The notes: generated by a model not told the origin, from the sequence alone. 64,000 bases of DNA from Eriocheir sinensis (GCF_024679095.1 NC_066563.1:313632-377631), one strand, 5' to 3'; positions 36,517 to 50,563 are shown, counted from the first letter of the stretch. Translations and numbers: made by a program.

Positions 36517-37152
36517 GAGGAAGAAAAGCCGAAGAAGAAGGCTGAGGAGCCCCCAAAGAAAAAAGAGGACAACCCTGCGAACCCTGAGAAGAAGGAGGAC
36601 AATACAGGGAAAAAGGATGAACCTGCGGGAAACCCTCAGCCCAAGCCTAAGCCCAAGAGGCGGGTAATACCCAAGCAGGAAGAGAAACACGAGATGTTCA
36701 ATGTCTCGCTCAAAAAGGTGAAGAGCAAAGAGAAAGATCCGGAGGAGGAGGCGCAGCAAGGAGAGCTGAGGAAGGTCCCGGGGAAGGAAACTGAGCTGGA
36801 CCTTAAGGGAGACAAGGCCAAGCTGCGCAAATACTCGGCTAAGGAAGAGGAGCTCAACCTGGAATCCGAAAGAGTCAAGCTGGAAAAATATGAGGCAAAG
36901 GAGAAGCAGGCCAAGCTGGAGGCCGAAAAGGTTAGCCTCCAAAAGATCCAGAAGGCCAAGGAGGAGGAGGCCAAGGCCTCCGAGGCAGAAAAACTAAAGA
37001 CCAAAAAGCTGAGTGTGCCCGGGCAAAAGGCCAAGGAGGAGGAAGAGGCAAGAAAGCTCAAGCTGGGAAAGGGTAAGCTGCCGGATGGCAGTGACGAGCA
37101 GGAAAAGATCGAGCTGAAAAAGGTCGAGGCGAAAAAGAAAGCGGATCTGCAG
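36517..37152 (+). CDS. bt: PEVK exon: K/E/P-rich with degenerate KLxKxxxK repeat
   Basis: Phase 0 at both ends, 212 residues, donor GTTTGT. Starts EEEKPKKKAEEPPKKKED, passes through a Pro/Lys run (NPQPKPKPKRRVIPKQ), then a degenerate repeat of about 14 residues: ELRKVPGKE, AKLRKYSAKE, VKLEKYEAKE, AKLEAEKVSL and IELKKVEAKK. KxxLKKV-type repeats are typical of arthropod PEVK regions. The acceptor used (GCGTTAAG at 36516) is weak. A better one at 36435 (GGGTGCAG) is in frame but would add 27 residues containing Trp and Cys that do not look PEVK-like. Confidence 0.82.
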
Positions 37153-38096
37153 GTTTGTACTCGCTAACCCCCGCCTGCCGCCACTCACCTGGCGTCGTGT
37201 CCTGCGTCTTGTATCGTTGAAGAATGAGCCACTAAACACACTCTAAACGACGCAACTAACACGCTTAAACAAACCAAAACTAAATGCAAAGCTAAACGCA
37301 GACTGTAAATCCAGTCTCTAACCATATAAGGTTTAAAGTTATGCTTTAAAATTAAACTAAGTAATAATAAAAAAAAATGAATATAAACTACGACCTAAAT
37401 AAAGAATTTAATTAGTTTTAAATCTAAACTAAATAATGAAATTAAAATGAAATGTAAATCAGTTCCAATCGAAACTAAATGACTCATAAAATCCTAAGTA
37501 AGAAGACAACCGTGCATCGTAAGTGATGCATATAAAGCAAACGCATATAAAGCTACCATTAAGATAAAATTATATAAAAAAAAAGATTACCAATTCAATC
37601 TTAAACAATAAAGCCACAGAATTTAAAATTGCTTACAAGAACATATACCAAAGCTTACACACAAAAAGAAAACGTAAATCAGAAGACAACAGGATCGTGG
37701 CCTGAAGGAGAACATTTTACCGTCTCCACATTTTCTCTCGGAACCTCTCGTCGGTAAACAAGGAAGCAGGCCACCGAAACTAACCGTAAATAAGGAAGAA
37801 AGCGGCGGACGTCAGTAACTAATTCATGAAGTCAGCACTACGCGAAGAACTAACAGTAAATAGCTAAGGAAATGCGAACAAAACTAACAGTAATCAAGGA
37901 AGACAAGAACGAACAGACTTTGTAGTATGCAAAAACTATTACTCTTTGTCGTGATAGCGAAAAATGTGTCGTGATGTAGTGTTGGCCGTGTGTGTGTGTG
38001 TGTGTGTGTGTGTGGACGTTCATCCCCATTACCCTGTAACTACACTAACGCACGCACTAGAACAGCTAGACGGTGTACAGTATAAGATGTAGAAAT

Positions 38097-38098
<2 letters not shown>

Positions 38099-38182
<84 letters not shown>
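38099..38182 (+). repeat. (TA)n microsatellite
   Basis: About 42 TA units in intron 18. Confidence 0.97.
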
Positions 38183-38185
<3 letters not shown>

Positions 38186-39377
38186 TCTCTTTTTTTCAAG
38201 TATAGAATGTCAAATAACTAAAGGCTGAAAATATTTTGCCTCTGTCTTACAGTGTCTCAAAAGACATGAGTAGTACATGAGTCATCGTTAAATGTTCCAC
38301 GTTTGTTGTAGTCATAGAAAACAGTTCTGCTCCTGCAGTGTTTGAAAAGCACACCAGCAACAGTTTCTTTTAGAGATTCTAGAGAATAAATGTGCTTATT
38401 TCAAGTTTTTAGAGAGGAATTGGTTAGTTCTAATCCTTCATGGGTTTTTTTTAAGCCATGAATAAGATATAAAATTTATCTTTGGAAGTTTAAGGGAACT
38501 GTGTGAGTAAACGCAGCGTTGAAAGTGTTTAGCATTGTTATTATGTACGCCGCCTAGCCTCGTCTTGGCCTGTTCCGTGTTGTTGTTGTTGTTCCTGTTC
38601 CTGTTATTGTTGTTGTTGTTGTTGTTGTTGTGTTGGTGGTACATTGCTGCTTCTCTGACTTGCTGTTGCCGCTTCTCGCCCGGCGCCGCACAGCACCATG
38701 CCGCGATGTCCCAGATTAACCCTGCACACCGCTAACATGAGGATGCTGCCGCCCAGTCAGCAAGGCGCCGCTGGGGGGACCGAGGTAGCGCAGCAACAGC
38801 CTTGTAAAATAATTTTGATATCGTGTGAGTCACCATACGCCTACGAAAAAAAGAATCCGTGGTCATTTAAAGAAGTGAAGTTCGTGCACGTTTGACCATC
38901 GTGAACTCACTCAGTAGAATGTCCTTCCACGGCTTCCCTTCATTATGTTTGTTGACTCACTAGAATTGCAGCCATTTATTAGTTTCTTAATTTTAATTTT
39001 TTATTCGTTCATTTCTCTTTACCAGTTTTCTTTTAAGCAAATCAAGAAAAAATAGTTTATAGTATGGCAAGAAATTCTACGATCCTTGCATTTCACTTTA
39101 GACTTTCCTGTTACTACTGCTTTTTGCAGACACATTTGTCAATAAGTGACGCGAAGGCACCGCTAGGCCCCCAGTGGTAATTATTTTCAAATGTGACGCT
39201 GCTCTGCCTCACCCGTAAACGTCCCAGCCCAGCGTGCCCCCGGGTGCTGCATGAACCCTTCCCATTCCCCGCACCGCTGCCTGGTCGCCTCGTCCTCATG
39301 GCCACATTGTTGCCGCTGCCCTCTGGGGACTGTGACGGAAAGGACCGCGTGTACATGAGTGTAGGGATTCTTGGATG

Positions 39378-39383
<6 letters not shown>

Positions 39384-39447
<64 letters not shown>
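39384..39447 (+). repeat. (GT)n microsatellite
   Basis: About 32 GT units in intron 18. Confidence 0.95.
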
Positions 39448-39451
<4 letters not shown>

Positions 39452-40006
39452 GAGTTTTTGCTGCCACTCGAGTCACGGTGTGATGTACTGAGGAGGAAGA
39501 AAGGGAGGACCAAGTGGTGTGTCACAGTGTTGTTGTGTTGAGTCGTGTCCGTCCGTCCGTCCGACCATGGCCGAGTGTTCACTGACGCCCTAACCCGCCA
39601 GTAGTCTGCCGCCTGCTGCATGACGTACTTTTAAGTTTATTTTTTAAAAGGTGATTTAAATGACATCATGGAAACTCATAATATAGTATAAGCTTTAACG
39701 TTTTCACTTTTTAAACTTAGTCTCATAAAACCTTTTAAACATAGTTAAATTCTTGCATGAATTGTTCAAAAGGAACAACAGTTTTTCTTATGTTTTTGCA
39801 AATAGATGTTAACTTCCAGACAACGGGATACATAGCATACTATTTTCTTTATAATAATACACATTGATTTCAGGTAAGAGCACTATAACAGTGTACAGCC
39901 TCTCCATAGATGTAAACCGTAGGAGGACACGAGTAGCTTAATGGAGCACACAGCTGAGGACATATTTACTAATGCAAACCTTTTGTTGTATTCCATGTCC
40001 ATGTAG

Positions 40007-40024
40007 GTGGAGACTGAGGAGAAG
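40007..40024 (+). CDS. bt: PEVK 18-nt microexon (VETEEK)
   Basis: Acceptor TGTCCATGTAG, donor GTAGGC, phase 0 at both ends, encoding VETEEK. Support is the splice-site pair, phase and PEVK composition. Confidence 0.6.
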
Positions 40025-41575
<1,551 letters not shown>

Positions 41576-41686
41576 ACTTTGACCTGTCGCCCCCCACGCG
41601 AGCCAAGCCCCGATGAGGACGAGGGGATGAGTACTAGTGAGGAGGAGGAGGATGATGAGGATGTATGGGCGGCTCTCAAACAGTGG
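41576..41686 (+). CDS. bt: PEVK exon: Pro-acidic module ending DEDVWAALKQW
   Basis: Acceptor CCACCACCAG, donor GTAAGA, phase 0 at both ends, 37 residues. Reads TLTCRPPREPSPDEDEGMST, then a Glu/Asp run and DVWAALKQW. The acidic stretch followed by a short amphipathic segment recalls GGDILATLLQEF in the 32473 exon. The pyrimidine tract is replaced by ACC/ACT triplets, so the acceptor is atypical. Confidence 0.7.
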
Positions 41687-43950
41687 GTAAGACAGCCGAG
41701 GCCCCACCATCACGCCTTGCACACCATCTCCAGCCTCGAGTTACCGCCTTGTCAGTGCCACTCTTTGCAAAAGTTTCCAGCCCCGAGGATACGTTTTTGT
41801 AGCAGAGGAAGACAATTACTATTTTTTTGTCTACCTTTTCCAGCCTCGAGGAGAAAGAAACACATGAAGGATGATATGTGTTTTCTGTGTTTTCTGTGTG
41901 TCATGTGTTCGTGTTTCATGTGCTCTGTTGTGATGCTCGGGAACTTGAGGCTGAAGATGGTTTGCTTACGAAGAAAATTACTACCGCCAAAATTTGAAAA
42001 GATGGTTTGTCCCTCCCCCTCCACCCCTCCCTGTTTCCTCCCCAGTACAGCCGCCATCACACCCTCACCACTGCCGCACCTGCCACAGCCTCTTCCATGT
42101 CTGTCTTTCAACTCTACCGTTCCTGCCTCCGCTTTCCATCCGTCACTACTCTATTACTTTTCCAAACACTGTTACTAATGGTATAATCTCAATAGTCACT
42201 TCGTATATCTGTCCCTTATTCAGTTTCTTTCTTTTTACTATCATGCTTTTTTCGTTTCATCCCCTTCATTATAGATTCATTGCTATTACCTCCCTTACCA
42301 TTGCCGTAGGATAGGAGAGCTTGCCCAGTTTCATCACCACCGCCATGTTGTTACCAAACGAGCCACGTGAATTTCAAACTGATCACGATACGATAGTGTT
42401 TTTTTTGTGCTCTAGGTACGTCTGCGAAATTCTGACCATACCCAGAGCACAAAAAAACGCTATTGGATCATCATCACTTTGAATTTCGCGCGACAGTCTT
42501 AATAACAACATGGCGCCTGCTATGAAGTTGGCCACTCTCCAACTCTATGGTTCTTGATACCTCGTCTTCATTGTCTGTCCATTTCACTTGAGCTTCGCTA
42601 CCACCAACAACACCAACTGCCCCCGACCGTCCCAATCTCAGTCTCCCTGTACTACCACCCTCCCCCCGTCCCTCACACACTTCCCTTCCCTCCCAATTGC
42701 GTCCTATGTATATATGTTTGAAAGTGATCGTAAACTTGATGTATGTTTATCTGTGAATCTCTGTTTCCTGTCCCCTCTTCCCTTCCCAGCTGACACATGT
42801 TTCCACCGTGTTCCTTTGACCTGACGAGCTGGAGTGGTTTACCCTGCCACGTGATGGTATTCCTGTCTTTTATACCAATGTCTGTGTTTACATGTCATCA
42901 GTGCCTGTGGATATCTTACAAATGACGTCTTTTATCACCTCCCGACGGACTTACATTTTTTAAAAGTTTAGTTCAGCGTTTTATGAATTCCGTTTCATCT
43001 CAGGATTTTTGTTCAGAGTAAAGATGTTTAACTGAGGCATGACCGATGTGTATGGGTTTTATTTATTTTATTTCATCACGCTCATTATTTTTATTTGAGA
43101 CACGCCGCTTAGCCTACAGTCTGGACGGAACGAGGAAACGGTATGAGGACGTCCCTTCCGTCTGCTACCTCCCGTACTGTCTCGTTCTGCCGCTTGGACG
43201 CTACTCAGAGACGTCTTGTCTTTCCTGTCTCATCTCACGTTTTCTTTCAGCTGAAAACTACTCTACTATAACCCAGACTAATGAATGTCGACTCTTTGAA
43301 TAACGTATTTCGCGTATAACCAGTAACGCTGACACCTCTATCTTATTTATGCTCTTTGTTTACTTCTCGGTAGTATATCGGCACAGGCTCTCAAATATTT
43401 ATTTTTACTATTTTGTAATAGTATACAGCTGTAACCTGCTTAGTATAAGTAGGCTCTGCAGTAGATTCATAGACTTGCAGCTTTGTCAAAATGTGATTAG
43501 AAATTTTAAACTATGACGCCCCGGGAGTGCTGGTTAAAAATAAATGGCAGATTTTCGAAGCGTGAACGGATGTAGGCTCGTTGAGTTGTGTTTGTGTTGC
43601 GTTGAGTGAACGACGCCGGGAAATGGTGTTGGTTGGTCTGGAGACAGGCCAACCCACCACTAAGGGTGGCACAGCGTCCCCTCGCACGACGAGCAACCAA
43701 AACTAACTCCCCGCGCCCTCCATCCGTCCAAGGCAGAAAGTTTTTACCCAGTACTCTTATAAATGAACGCCTATGAATGCTGAGATAAATCTATAATTAT
43801 AATAAAATTTAAAAGAAAACCCAGTTCAACCAAGACAGCTTTAAGTTTTCAAGAAGGAAGAAAGAAGGACTTTAAACGTACTAATTAGGCCCAACCTCAG
43901 AGCCACAGGCCACCGATGATCAACCTGCCATTCTCGTTTTACCTCAACAG
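41687..43950 (+). other. Intron 20
   Basis: 2.3 kb with a foldback element at about 42296-42553. Strong acceptor-like tracts at 41843 and 42789 are followed quickly by stops or lack donors. No exon supported. Confidence 0.65.
42296..42553. mobile_element. Foldback / MITE-like inverted repeat
   Basis: Two imperfect inverted arms of about 120 bases flank a short centre near 42416-42436. Matching blocks include GCCATGTTGTTA (42342) with TAACAACATGGC (42502), GAATTTCAAA with TTTGAATTTC, and TTTTTTTGTGCTCT with AGAGCACAAAAAAA. No transposase. Target-site duplications were not identified. Confidence 0.7.
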
Positions 43951-44469
43951 AAGAGGAAGGCGAGTAACCCAAAAAATTCATTGGAGGCCAAGAACCCCGA
44001 AGAAACTACTGAAAAGAACCCGCAGCAGAAGGGTTCTGCCGATAATCCTCACCCCAAAAATCCCTCAAACCCACACAACCCCAACAACCCACATGAAGAG
44101 GCCACTTCTGGCAACCCCGGAAACCCCCACAACCCCGGCAATCCAGGAAATCCTAAAAACCCTGGAAATCCTCACAATCCTGGAAATCCTGAAAATCCCA
44201 AGAATCCTGGCAACCCTCACAACCCCGGAAACCCTGGGAATCCCTCTAAGAACCCTGGCAATCCCGGAAACCCTGGAAATCCCTCTAAGAACCCCGGAAA
44301 TCCTGGAAATCCTTCTAAGAACCCTGGAAATCCCTCTAAGAACCCTTCCAGCCTGAAGCCAGAAGCGGCCTCTGGTAACCCCGCCTCTAAAAATCCGACA
44401 AACCCTAAAGATAATCCCGGTCCTAAAACCAACCCAAAAGATGCTAAAAACCCCAAAGCGGATATAAAC
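43951..44469 (+). CDS. bt: PEVK-region exon: Asn-Pro-Xaa tripeptide repeat
   Basis: Acceptor TACCTCAACAG, donor GTAGGT, phase 0 at both ends, 173 residues. After KRKASNPKNSLEAKNPEE the exon becomes an Asn-Pro-Xaa repeat (NPGNPHNPGNPGNPKNPGNP and similar) with periodic NPSKNPGNP segments, then a Lys/Asn/Pro tail ending KADIN. Gly, His, Lys, Ser and Glu fill the third position. Charge is low, unlike all other modules here. I know of no projectin domain like it. The open frame, clean splice sites and symmetric phase make it a credible module. Two other frames are also partly open because of the repeat. Confidence 0.75.
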
Positions 44470-46076
44470 GTAGGTACCACCACCGCCCTGCCGCCCTAGC
44501 CCTCCACAGCCCCAGGCCGGCCGTGTGTCCTGAGCCGCTCCTGCCGTCGCCTCTCCCTCGCCTGCCACTTTTTCACACCTGCCTGTACTCGAGTCACGCT
44601 CACTCACATCGCGTCACATAAGTTCCATGATCAAAATTCACTCACATATATATATAAAAAAAAAAAAAAAATCACGCTTCATTGGAGCTTGTACTTCAAA
44701 TTCAGTTTACTCAATTCAGCTTGTCTGTTCTCAGCGTGTTCGGTTAGTTGGTCAGATAACGTTTTCTTTTCATCAAAACTGAAATCAAGGTAGAAAATAA
44801 CTTTGTTAAAAAATAGAGTAAAAATAGTAGAAATGAACTGATGCATTGAGCCAGGCTTTGCTGTGGCAGTGGGCGGCGAGGCATCAACGGTTCACTCTCA
44901 GTCCCTTGTGGAAACCGTAAAACGAATTGGCACAAGCAAAACTTTCAAGCAACATGTACTGAGTGACGTGCGCTGCCCAGGGACACACGCGTCGGCCAGC
45001 CCTCCACGCAGCGCTTCCTAACACACGCACCAACACTGGACCCTCGCGCCGCCAAGTCTAACAACATTTCTACCCCTTCATCCCCGTCTTGGCAAGCGCC
45101 AGTGTTGGGCGGCCCCGCACAGGACTGTGTGGCCGCGCCACTTAACGCTTTCCCGGTCTCGACCTGTGCTCACCAGGGAGGCACAAGGCGTGTTAACTCC
45201 TTTGCGAGTGTGGCGAGAAAAGACTGATCTATGTGCAGTGTGCGTTTTGCGAGGCTTTCGCTAATACTGTAACGGCTTGGTTTAGAAAAAAAAAAAACTA
45301 AATATGTTTCTGTTGATTTCTTTCATTCTCATCTTTTTATTTTGCACTTTTTTTTCTCAAGTTTCACACTTCTCGAACAATCAAGATAGAATCTTGTGAT
45401 CCATTTTGAGTATTTTTTTTTGTATAACAATTTCGTTCATTGCTATTTTATTTGTTTCCGACCATACGTGAGATTTCCAGTAAGGAATGCCCGATGGATT
45501 TTACAAACTTCTTTTATTTGCGACCATTTGAACATTCTCCGAGACAGCACTCACCCGACATGGTTTCGTCATGGATCCTCATTCTTTAGCCTTTATTTTC
45601 TTCTTATTTCTTCCCTCTAATCGAATGCTCTCACACACCCGTTGTTCTGATAACACAGGAGCCTCTTTCTTGAGTTCCATTTTGCATCATGGCGTTTTCC
45701 TTTTTCTTATTTCTTTCCTTCTCACATTACAATTAGCGGTTCGTTGGTGTTCTCGTGAACCTGTTATTAATCTCTCTCATCGAGGTTGATACTGATGATG
45801 AATTTTTATTTTACATAATTATTTTCCTCCCTAACAGGGCTGACAGCGACAGTATGACTCAGCGAAATATCCAAATATATCAATGAATAAGAAGACAAAA
45901 GAACAACACCACTAAATTAAAACCTTAAGTTGATAAAATGTTCACATATGTGGAAGTATATCTAATAAGTTTGTTTTTCCCTCCTCTCTTTTTTCCTTTT
46001 CTGCCTATCAACCATTTCTTCCCCTTTCTCTTCCCCCCTTCACTTGCCTTGGCGTCATCGTTCTCCTGGGATGTAG
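44470..46076 (+). other. Intron 21
   Basis: 1.6 kb. A short (TA)n/A-run at 44646-44670. An acceptor-like tract at 45837 leads straight to stops. No exon seen. Confidence 0.7.
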
Positions 46077-46109
46077 AAACCGAAAATCGTGGAACCTCCT
46101 AAGTCTGCG
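46077..46109 (+). CDS. bt: PEVK 33-nt mini-exon (KPKIVEPPKSA)
   Basis: Acceptor GGGATGTAG, donor GTAAGA, phase 0 at both ends. KPKIVEPPKSA is classic PEVK composition. Confidence 0.72.
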
Positions 46110-47934
46110 GTAAGAGGGTTGAATCCCTTTCTGATCCCCTTCCCTCACGCCTGGATAATGCTAATTTGTTTCCCCGCTTTTTGACGATGCTCACCTGTTC
46201 TCACGCACCCTGGTATGGTATTCCAGCGCATCTAATCTTCTCCCTGTGGTGCAATGTTTACAAGCAGAAAAATATTGTTCAAGGTTGTTGAGCTCGTGCG
46301 TAATTTGATTGGTGACCTCACATCTTGCCTGGTTGATGCTCACATGTCTTTACGCATTATCGTACTCGTTCCCTGATTATCACCTCACCTCCTCCAACGT
46401 TGTCTCACAAAAACTCAATTTCATTACGAGTTTTCTCCTTATTTTCAACACATGTAATCTCCCTTTACATTAACTCTCCACTCACTCACTGTACATGTTT
46501 ACCCTGCATGACATTGGTATATTTACACACTGTTCTTGGTGTATTTCGAGTGTTGTGTTCCTTGACAAACAAACATTACACTTTTTCCTCTTTAACTAAC
46601 AAAAAAAGATTGAAGTAAGGTGTATTTGTAATTGTATTTACCGATGAACGACAGTTTTTCTCCATGTACGATGTTTTTTCTTTCTGTGTATGAGTTTTCC
46701 CTCTTTTGGCTTTATTTCGGTTTCTGGTAAGTCTTAACAATAGACTGACTTAGTGTTTGAATGAAGTAGCCTTGCCAGTGTTACTTTGCGTTTAGTCAGA
46801 AAACAACTCGTCTTACACTCGCCTTTCAGCCAATCACGTGGGTTAACGACACTTCCAGTTACGTGCGTTAGTGACACTTGATTGGCTGGGGGCGAGAAGT
46901 GGCGGAGTTGTTTTCTTTTGAGCTCAAGGCTGCTAAGTGTTGTGGAAGGTGTAAGCTTGTTCTATCTGTGGCTCCTCGTAAAGCAAGCATAGAGGTAAGT
47001 TTTCTGATGTCGAGGAGTTTCTCTCTTTTCTCCTCTTTCCTTTTCTTCTCAAGACGTCAGTTTCGCGAATGAAAAGAAATACCCAAGATAAAAATTTCCA
47101 GGCAGTAGAAAAATGTCTTCATTGGAGAGACTCGCTCACTTCCATGCTTCGAATAATTTCAAAGAGGACCAAGTAACAAGGTTTTTGTCTTTTTTCATGC
47201 CCAGCTTCTCCTAATGGATCAGCTAAAGGGTGTATTTATGTCTCAGTAGCCTCTGGTCCTCAGTAATCAGTTCCGCGAGGGTCTCGACGCGGCAGCAAGA
47301 CTGTCGCCGCCAACACCACGAGACTGACTTCTTGGCTCCCGCTGCCTCGCTCCTTGAGGGCACCCGCTGGTAACTTCGTGTTCCTTGATGTCGCTAACTC
47401 TCACTCGGCATTGATGTGCTTTTGATGTTAAAGCTCGATGTAGTTCGATTCGTGAAGCTATTGACTGTCATTGTTATTGCACCGAAAGGTCATGTATATG
47501 TGTATTTGGTGTTCGGAAAAAGCACCCACGTAGGTGGCCTGGCCGTGGATACGGTGTATTGGTGTGTTTTCTCGGTGTCTTAACAAAGCACTAGACGGAG
47601 ATGACTTGGTGTTGCATCTTGTGACTGGAAGCTGTTGTAATGTGCCTTGGGGGCTCGACGCTGCTGCCCCACACGTCAAATGGTCCAGCCGAGACGGGCG
47701 AGGCATTTGACACTTGTTGCCTTCAGACAGTAAATGGACTCACCAGCCTCCTTGTCCCCCTGTAGTTGCCGCCTGCACTCCTTCTTTCTTGGGGCTGAAC
47801 AAGCCACCTGTGGTGTTCTCGGCTGCCCGCAAACAAAAACTCGGGGTCAGTCTTGGTGTTCGGTGTCGTGGTAACCTCAACCAAACACCAGAGAGGAGGT
47901 GGCAGGAGAGGAAATTTGTTTACCTCTGTTTTAG
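46110..47934 (+). other. Intron 22 (may contain one further exon)
   Basis: 1.8 kb. Includes a palindromic CCAAT/E-box segment at 46818-46896 and a candidate 72-nt exon at 46923-46994. Confidence 0.6.
46923..46994 (+). CDS. Candidate Cys-containing mini-exon
   Basis: A good acceptor (GTTGTTTTCTTTTGAG) and a consensus donor (GTAAGT) bracket 72 nt in phase 0, reading LKAAKCCGRCKLVLSVAPRK then ASIE. The three Cys are unlike the neighbours, but APRKASIE gives a basophilic Ser site like others in this gene. It could be chance. Confidence 0.3.
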
Positions 47935-48417
47935 GTGAATGCACAGCCACAGCGGCGCAGCGGAGCAAGTCTCTGCGCCCAGAACGAGGCGGAGGTGAGC
48001 CAAGCGATCAGTGAGCTAGACTCGCTGAGAAAAAGCGGCGGCTTGACGCGGCGCTACACCGTGGGGAACGGAATGGGGTACGCGAGGGAGCACCAGCAGC
48101 AACTCATGGCCGATCAGACGGAAACTAAAACAGATAGCGAAGAGAAAGCGCAAAAGGACGGGAATTACTATGCGGATGACTACCCACTGCCCCTCGCTGC
48201 CCGTCCGCCCCGCCCAAGCCTTCCCCTGATTGGGCGGGTTCCCCTGAATGTCCACCAGCCGTCCCTCCTGAGCCCGTCAGACGAGGACTTGCCACACTTC
48301 CTGGCGGGGCGGCGCAGGAGCAAGTATGAGCTGCCGGAGATCGTGGAGACGCCCGAGGAGGACAGGGACAGAGGCATTCGAATGTTTCTCCAGAGACGTA
48401 GGAGCATCGACTGCAAG
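47935..48417 (+). CDS. bt: PEVK-region exon: 161-residue unique module
   Basis: Acceptor CCTCTGTTTTAG, donor GTACGG, phase 0 at both ends. Starts VNAQPQRRSGASLCAQNEAE, with a short predicted helix (VSQAISELDSLRKSG), then GGLTRRYTVGNGMGY, a Pro-rich middle and an end with GRRRSKYELPEIVETPEED and FLQRRRSIDCK. No domain recognised. RRYT, RRRSK and RRRSI fit basophilic kinase sites. The frame stays open into the downstream (GA)n only because GA repeats lack stops. Confidence 0.78.
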
Positions 48418-49330
<913 letters not shown>

Positions 49331-49399
49331 GTTCCGCGGCCCCCAGGTAAACCAACAAATAGCTATCAGGACTTTACACCTGTGCCTCCAGACATTCAG
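49331..49399 (+). CDS. bt: PEVK 69-nt exon (Pro/Val-rich)
   Basis: Acceptor TTGTCCCTTTCAAG, donor GTAACG, phase 0 at both ends, 23 residues: VPRPPGKPTNSYQDFTPVPP then DIQ. An acceptor at 49316 would put the exon out of frame, so 49330 is preferred. Confidence 0.68.
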
Positions 49400-49608
49400 G
49401 TAACGTACACTACCCAGCTCCTGATAAGACCTAACCTGATCACATCGCTATGAGACACTTTTACAAAGGTACACAAATATCATATACCCTAATTAACACC
49501 TTCAGCATCTACAGGTGCCCTACGTAACACCTGCCTTGACTCCTCACCAGCTCACACCCACACTCAGGTAAGTTCTCCGCTCCTTCACACCTTTCGTATC
49601 CCCTCCAG

Positions 49609-49758
49609 GACGCCCCCAAGATCGAGGTGAGCAGAGAGAAGTCCCCTGATCGTCGTGGGTCCGCCATCGGATCTGGACCCCCCAGCAGAAGGGGGTCCCT
49701 CATCCCACCAGAAGACGGGGCTGGGGGGCGCCGACCCTCTCTTATCATTGCTGACGAG
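49609..49758 (+). CDS. bt: Projectin exon: RRxS phosphosite-rich linker
   Basis: Acceptor TCCCCTCCAG, donor GTAGGT, phase 0 at both ends, 50 residues. It contains three spaced basophilic sites: [22 protein letters not shown] and [11 protein letters not shown]. As I recall them, RRGSLIPP- and RRPSLII-type motifs occur in arthropod projectin/twitchin linkers, which supports identity. A donor at 49627 (GTGAGC) could shorten it to DAPKIE, also phase 0. Confidence 0.85.
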
Positions 49759-50563
49759 GTAGGTGTTCACAGTACCAATAAGTTTTCTTCATCCTCATCG
49801 TCCCCCCTTTCGCCAGGCAGCCAGTGCGTACAATCCCCGTCCTGCTCCTCTTGCTCATCTCCCTTCTCCCTTATTCTTCTTATGTCTGTCTCTTTTCTCC
49901 CCCCTCTTCATCCTCTGTCTCATTATCTGTCTTTTTATCCATTCTAATCTTTATCACCTTTTACCTTTACCACCCGTTTCTTCTTTCTCTGATCTCTCTT
50001 TGATTCTCTCTTTGTATCCTCAAGTGTGTCCTTCCCTTACCTCTTCCTTCTGCTCCTCTTCAGTGTCTGTCTATTTGTTTCTCCTTCATCTCCTTCCTTC
50101 GCTGTCACTGGTTTCCGCAAGGTATTCCGTTTTTATTCCTTTCATAGAATATAAGATAAATTTTCCCCGTTTCTTCTTTCTCTCTTTGGTTTCTGGATAT
50201 TTTCTTCAAAAATTTCATGTCTTCTATGCCTGTGTCTGCGCCTGGCTGCCTGGCGCCCACGCCCCTCGCTTCCTCACACAAGCACACCTATGTATAAACA
50301 AATAAGCAAGAAAAGTAAACAAATCATGCTCATATTTAATTGTATTGCATATTTAGAGTAACTTAGATTCATAAACTATATAAACTTTTTTGTTGTAATT
50401 TCAAGCTTTTGGTTTCAGTAAGACCTAGTCCCTTCTCGCCAATAATTTAAGATCTACATATTATTATTAAGTAAACGATTGTAATGCTAAAACTATAACT
50501 GCTTCTACCTTGCATTACTATTATTTTTTTCTATCTTTTTCCTAACACGGTTTTTCCCTGCAG

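Larger units (their letters stand above)
37153..40006 (+). other. Intron 18
   Basis: 2.9 kb, A-rich in its first 800 bases. Contains (GT)n 37989-38014, (TA)n 38099-38182, GTT triplets 38580-38635, (GT)n 39384-39447 and a CAG|GTAAGA fusion at 39873/39874, 133 bases before the next exon. A G/C-rich patch with ATG codons sits at 38670-38790. Confidence 0.7.

Noticed and set aside
41844..41900. Possible exon after the strong TACCTTTTCCAG acceptor
   Set aside because: Phase-0 reading stops after seven codons and other phases lack a donor.
41687..42178. Extension of the 41576 exon as a 245-residue ORF
   Set aside because: A consensus donor at 41687 and a change to non-PEVK composition (Cys/Phe-rich) argue that this is intron read-through.
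44065..44607. 180-residue antisense ORF opposite the Asn-Pro exon
   Set aside because: Repeat shadow. The sense frame has matching splice sites and phase.
49515..49567. 53-nt candidate exon with good splice sites and Pro/Thr/Val reading
   Set aside because: Length leaves phase 2 and the next exon would hit a stop. Works only with an unlikely alternative donor at 49347 in the previous exon.
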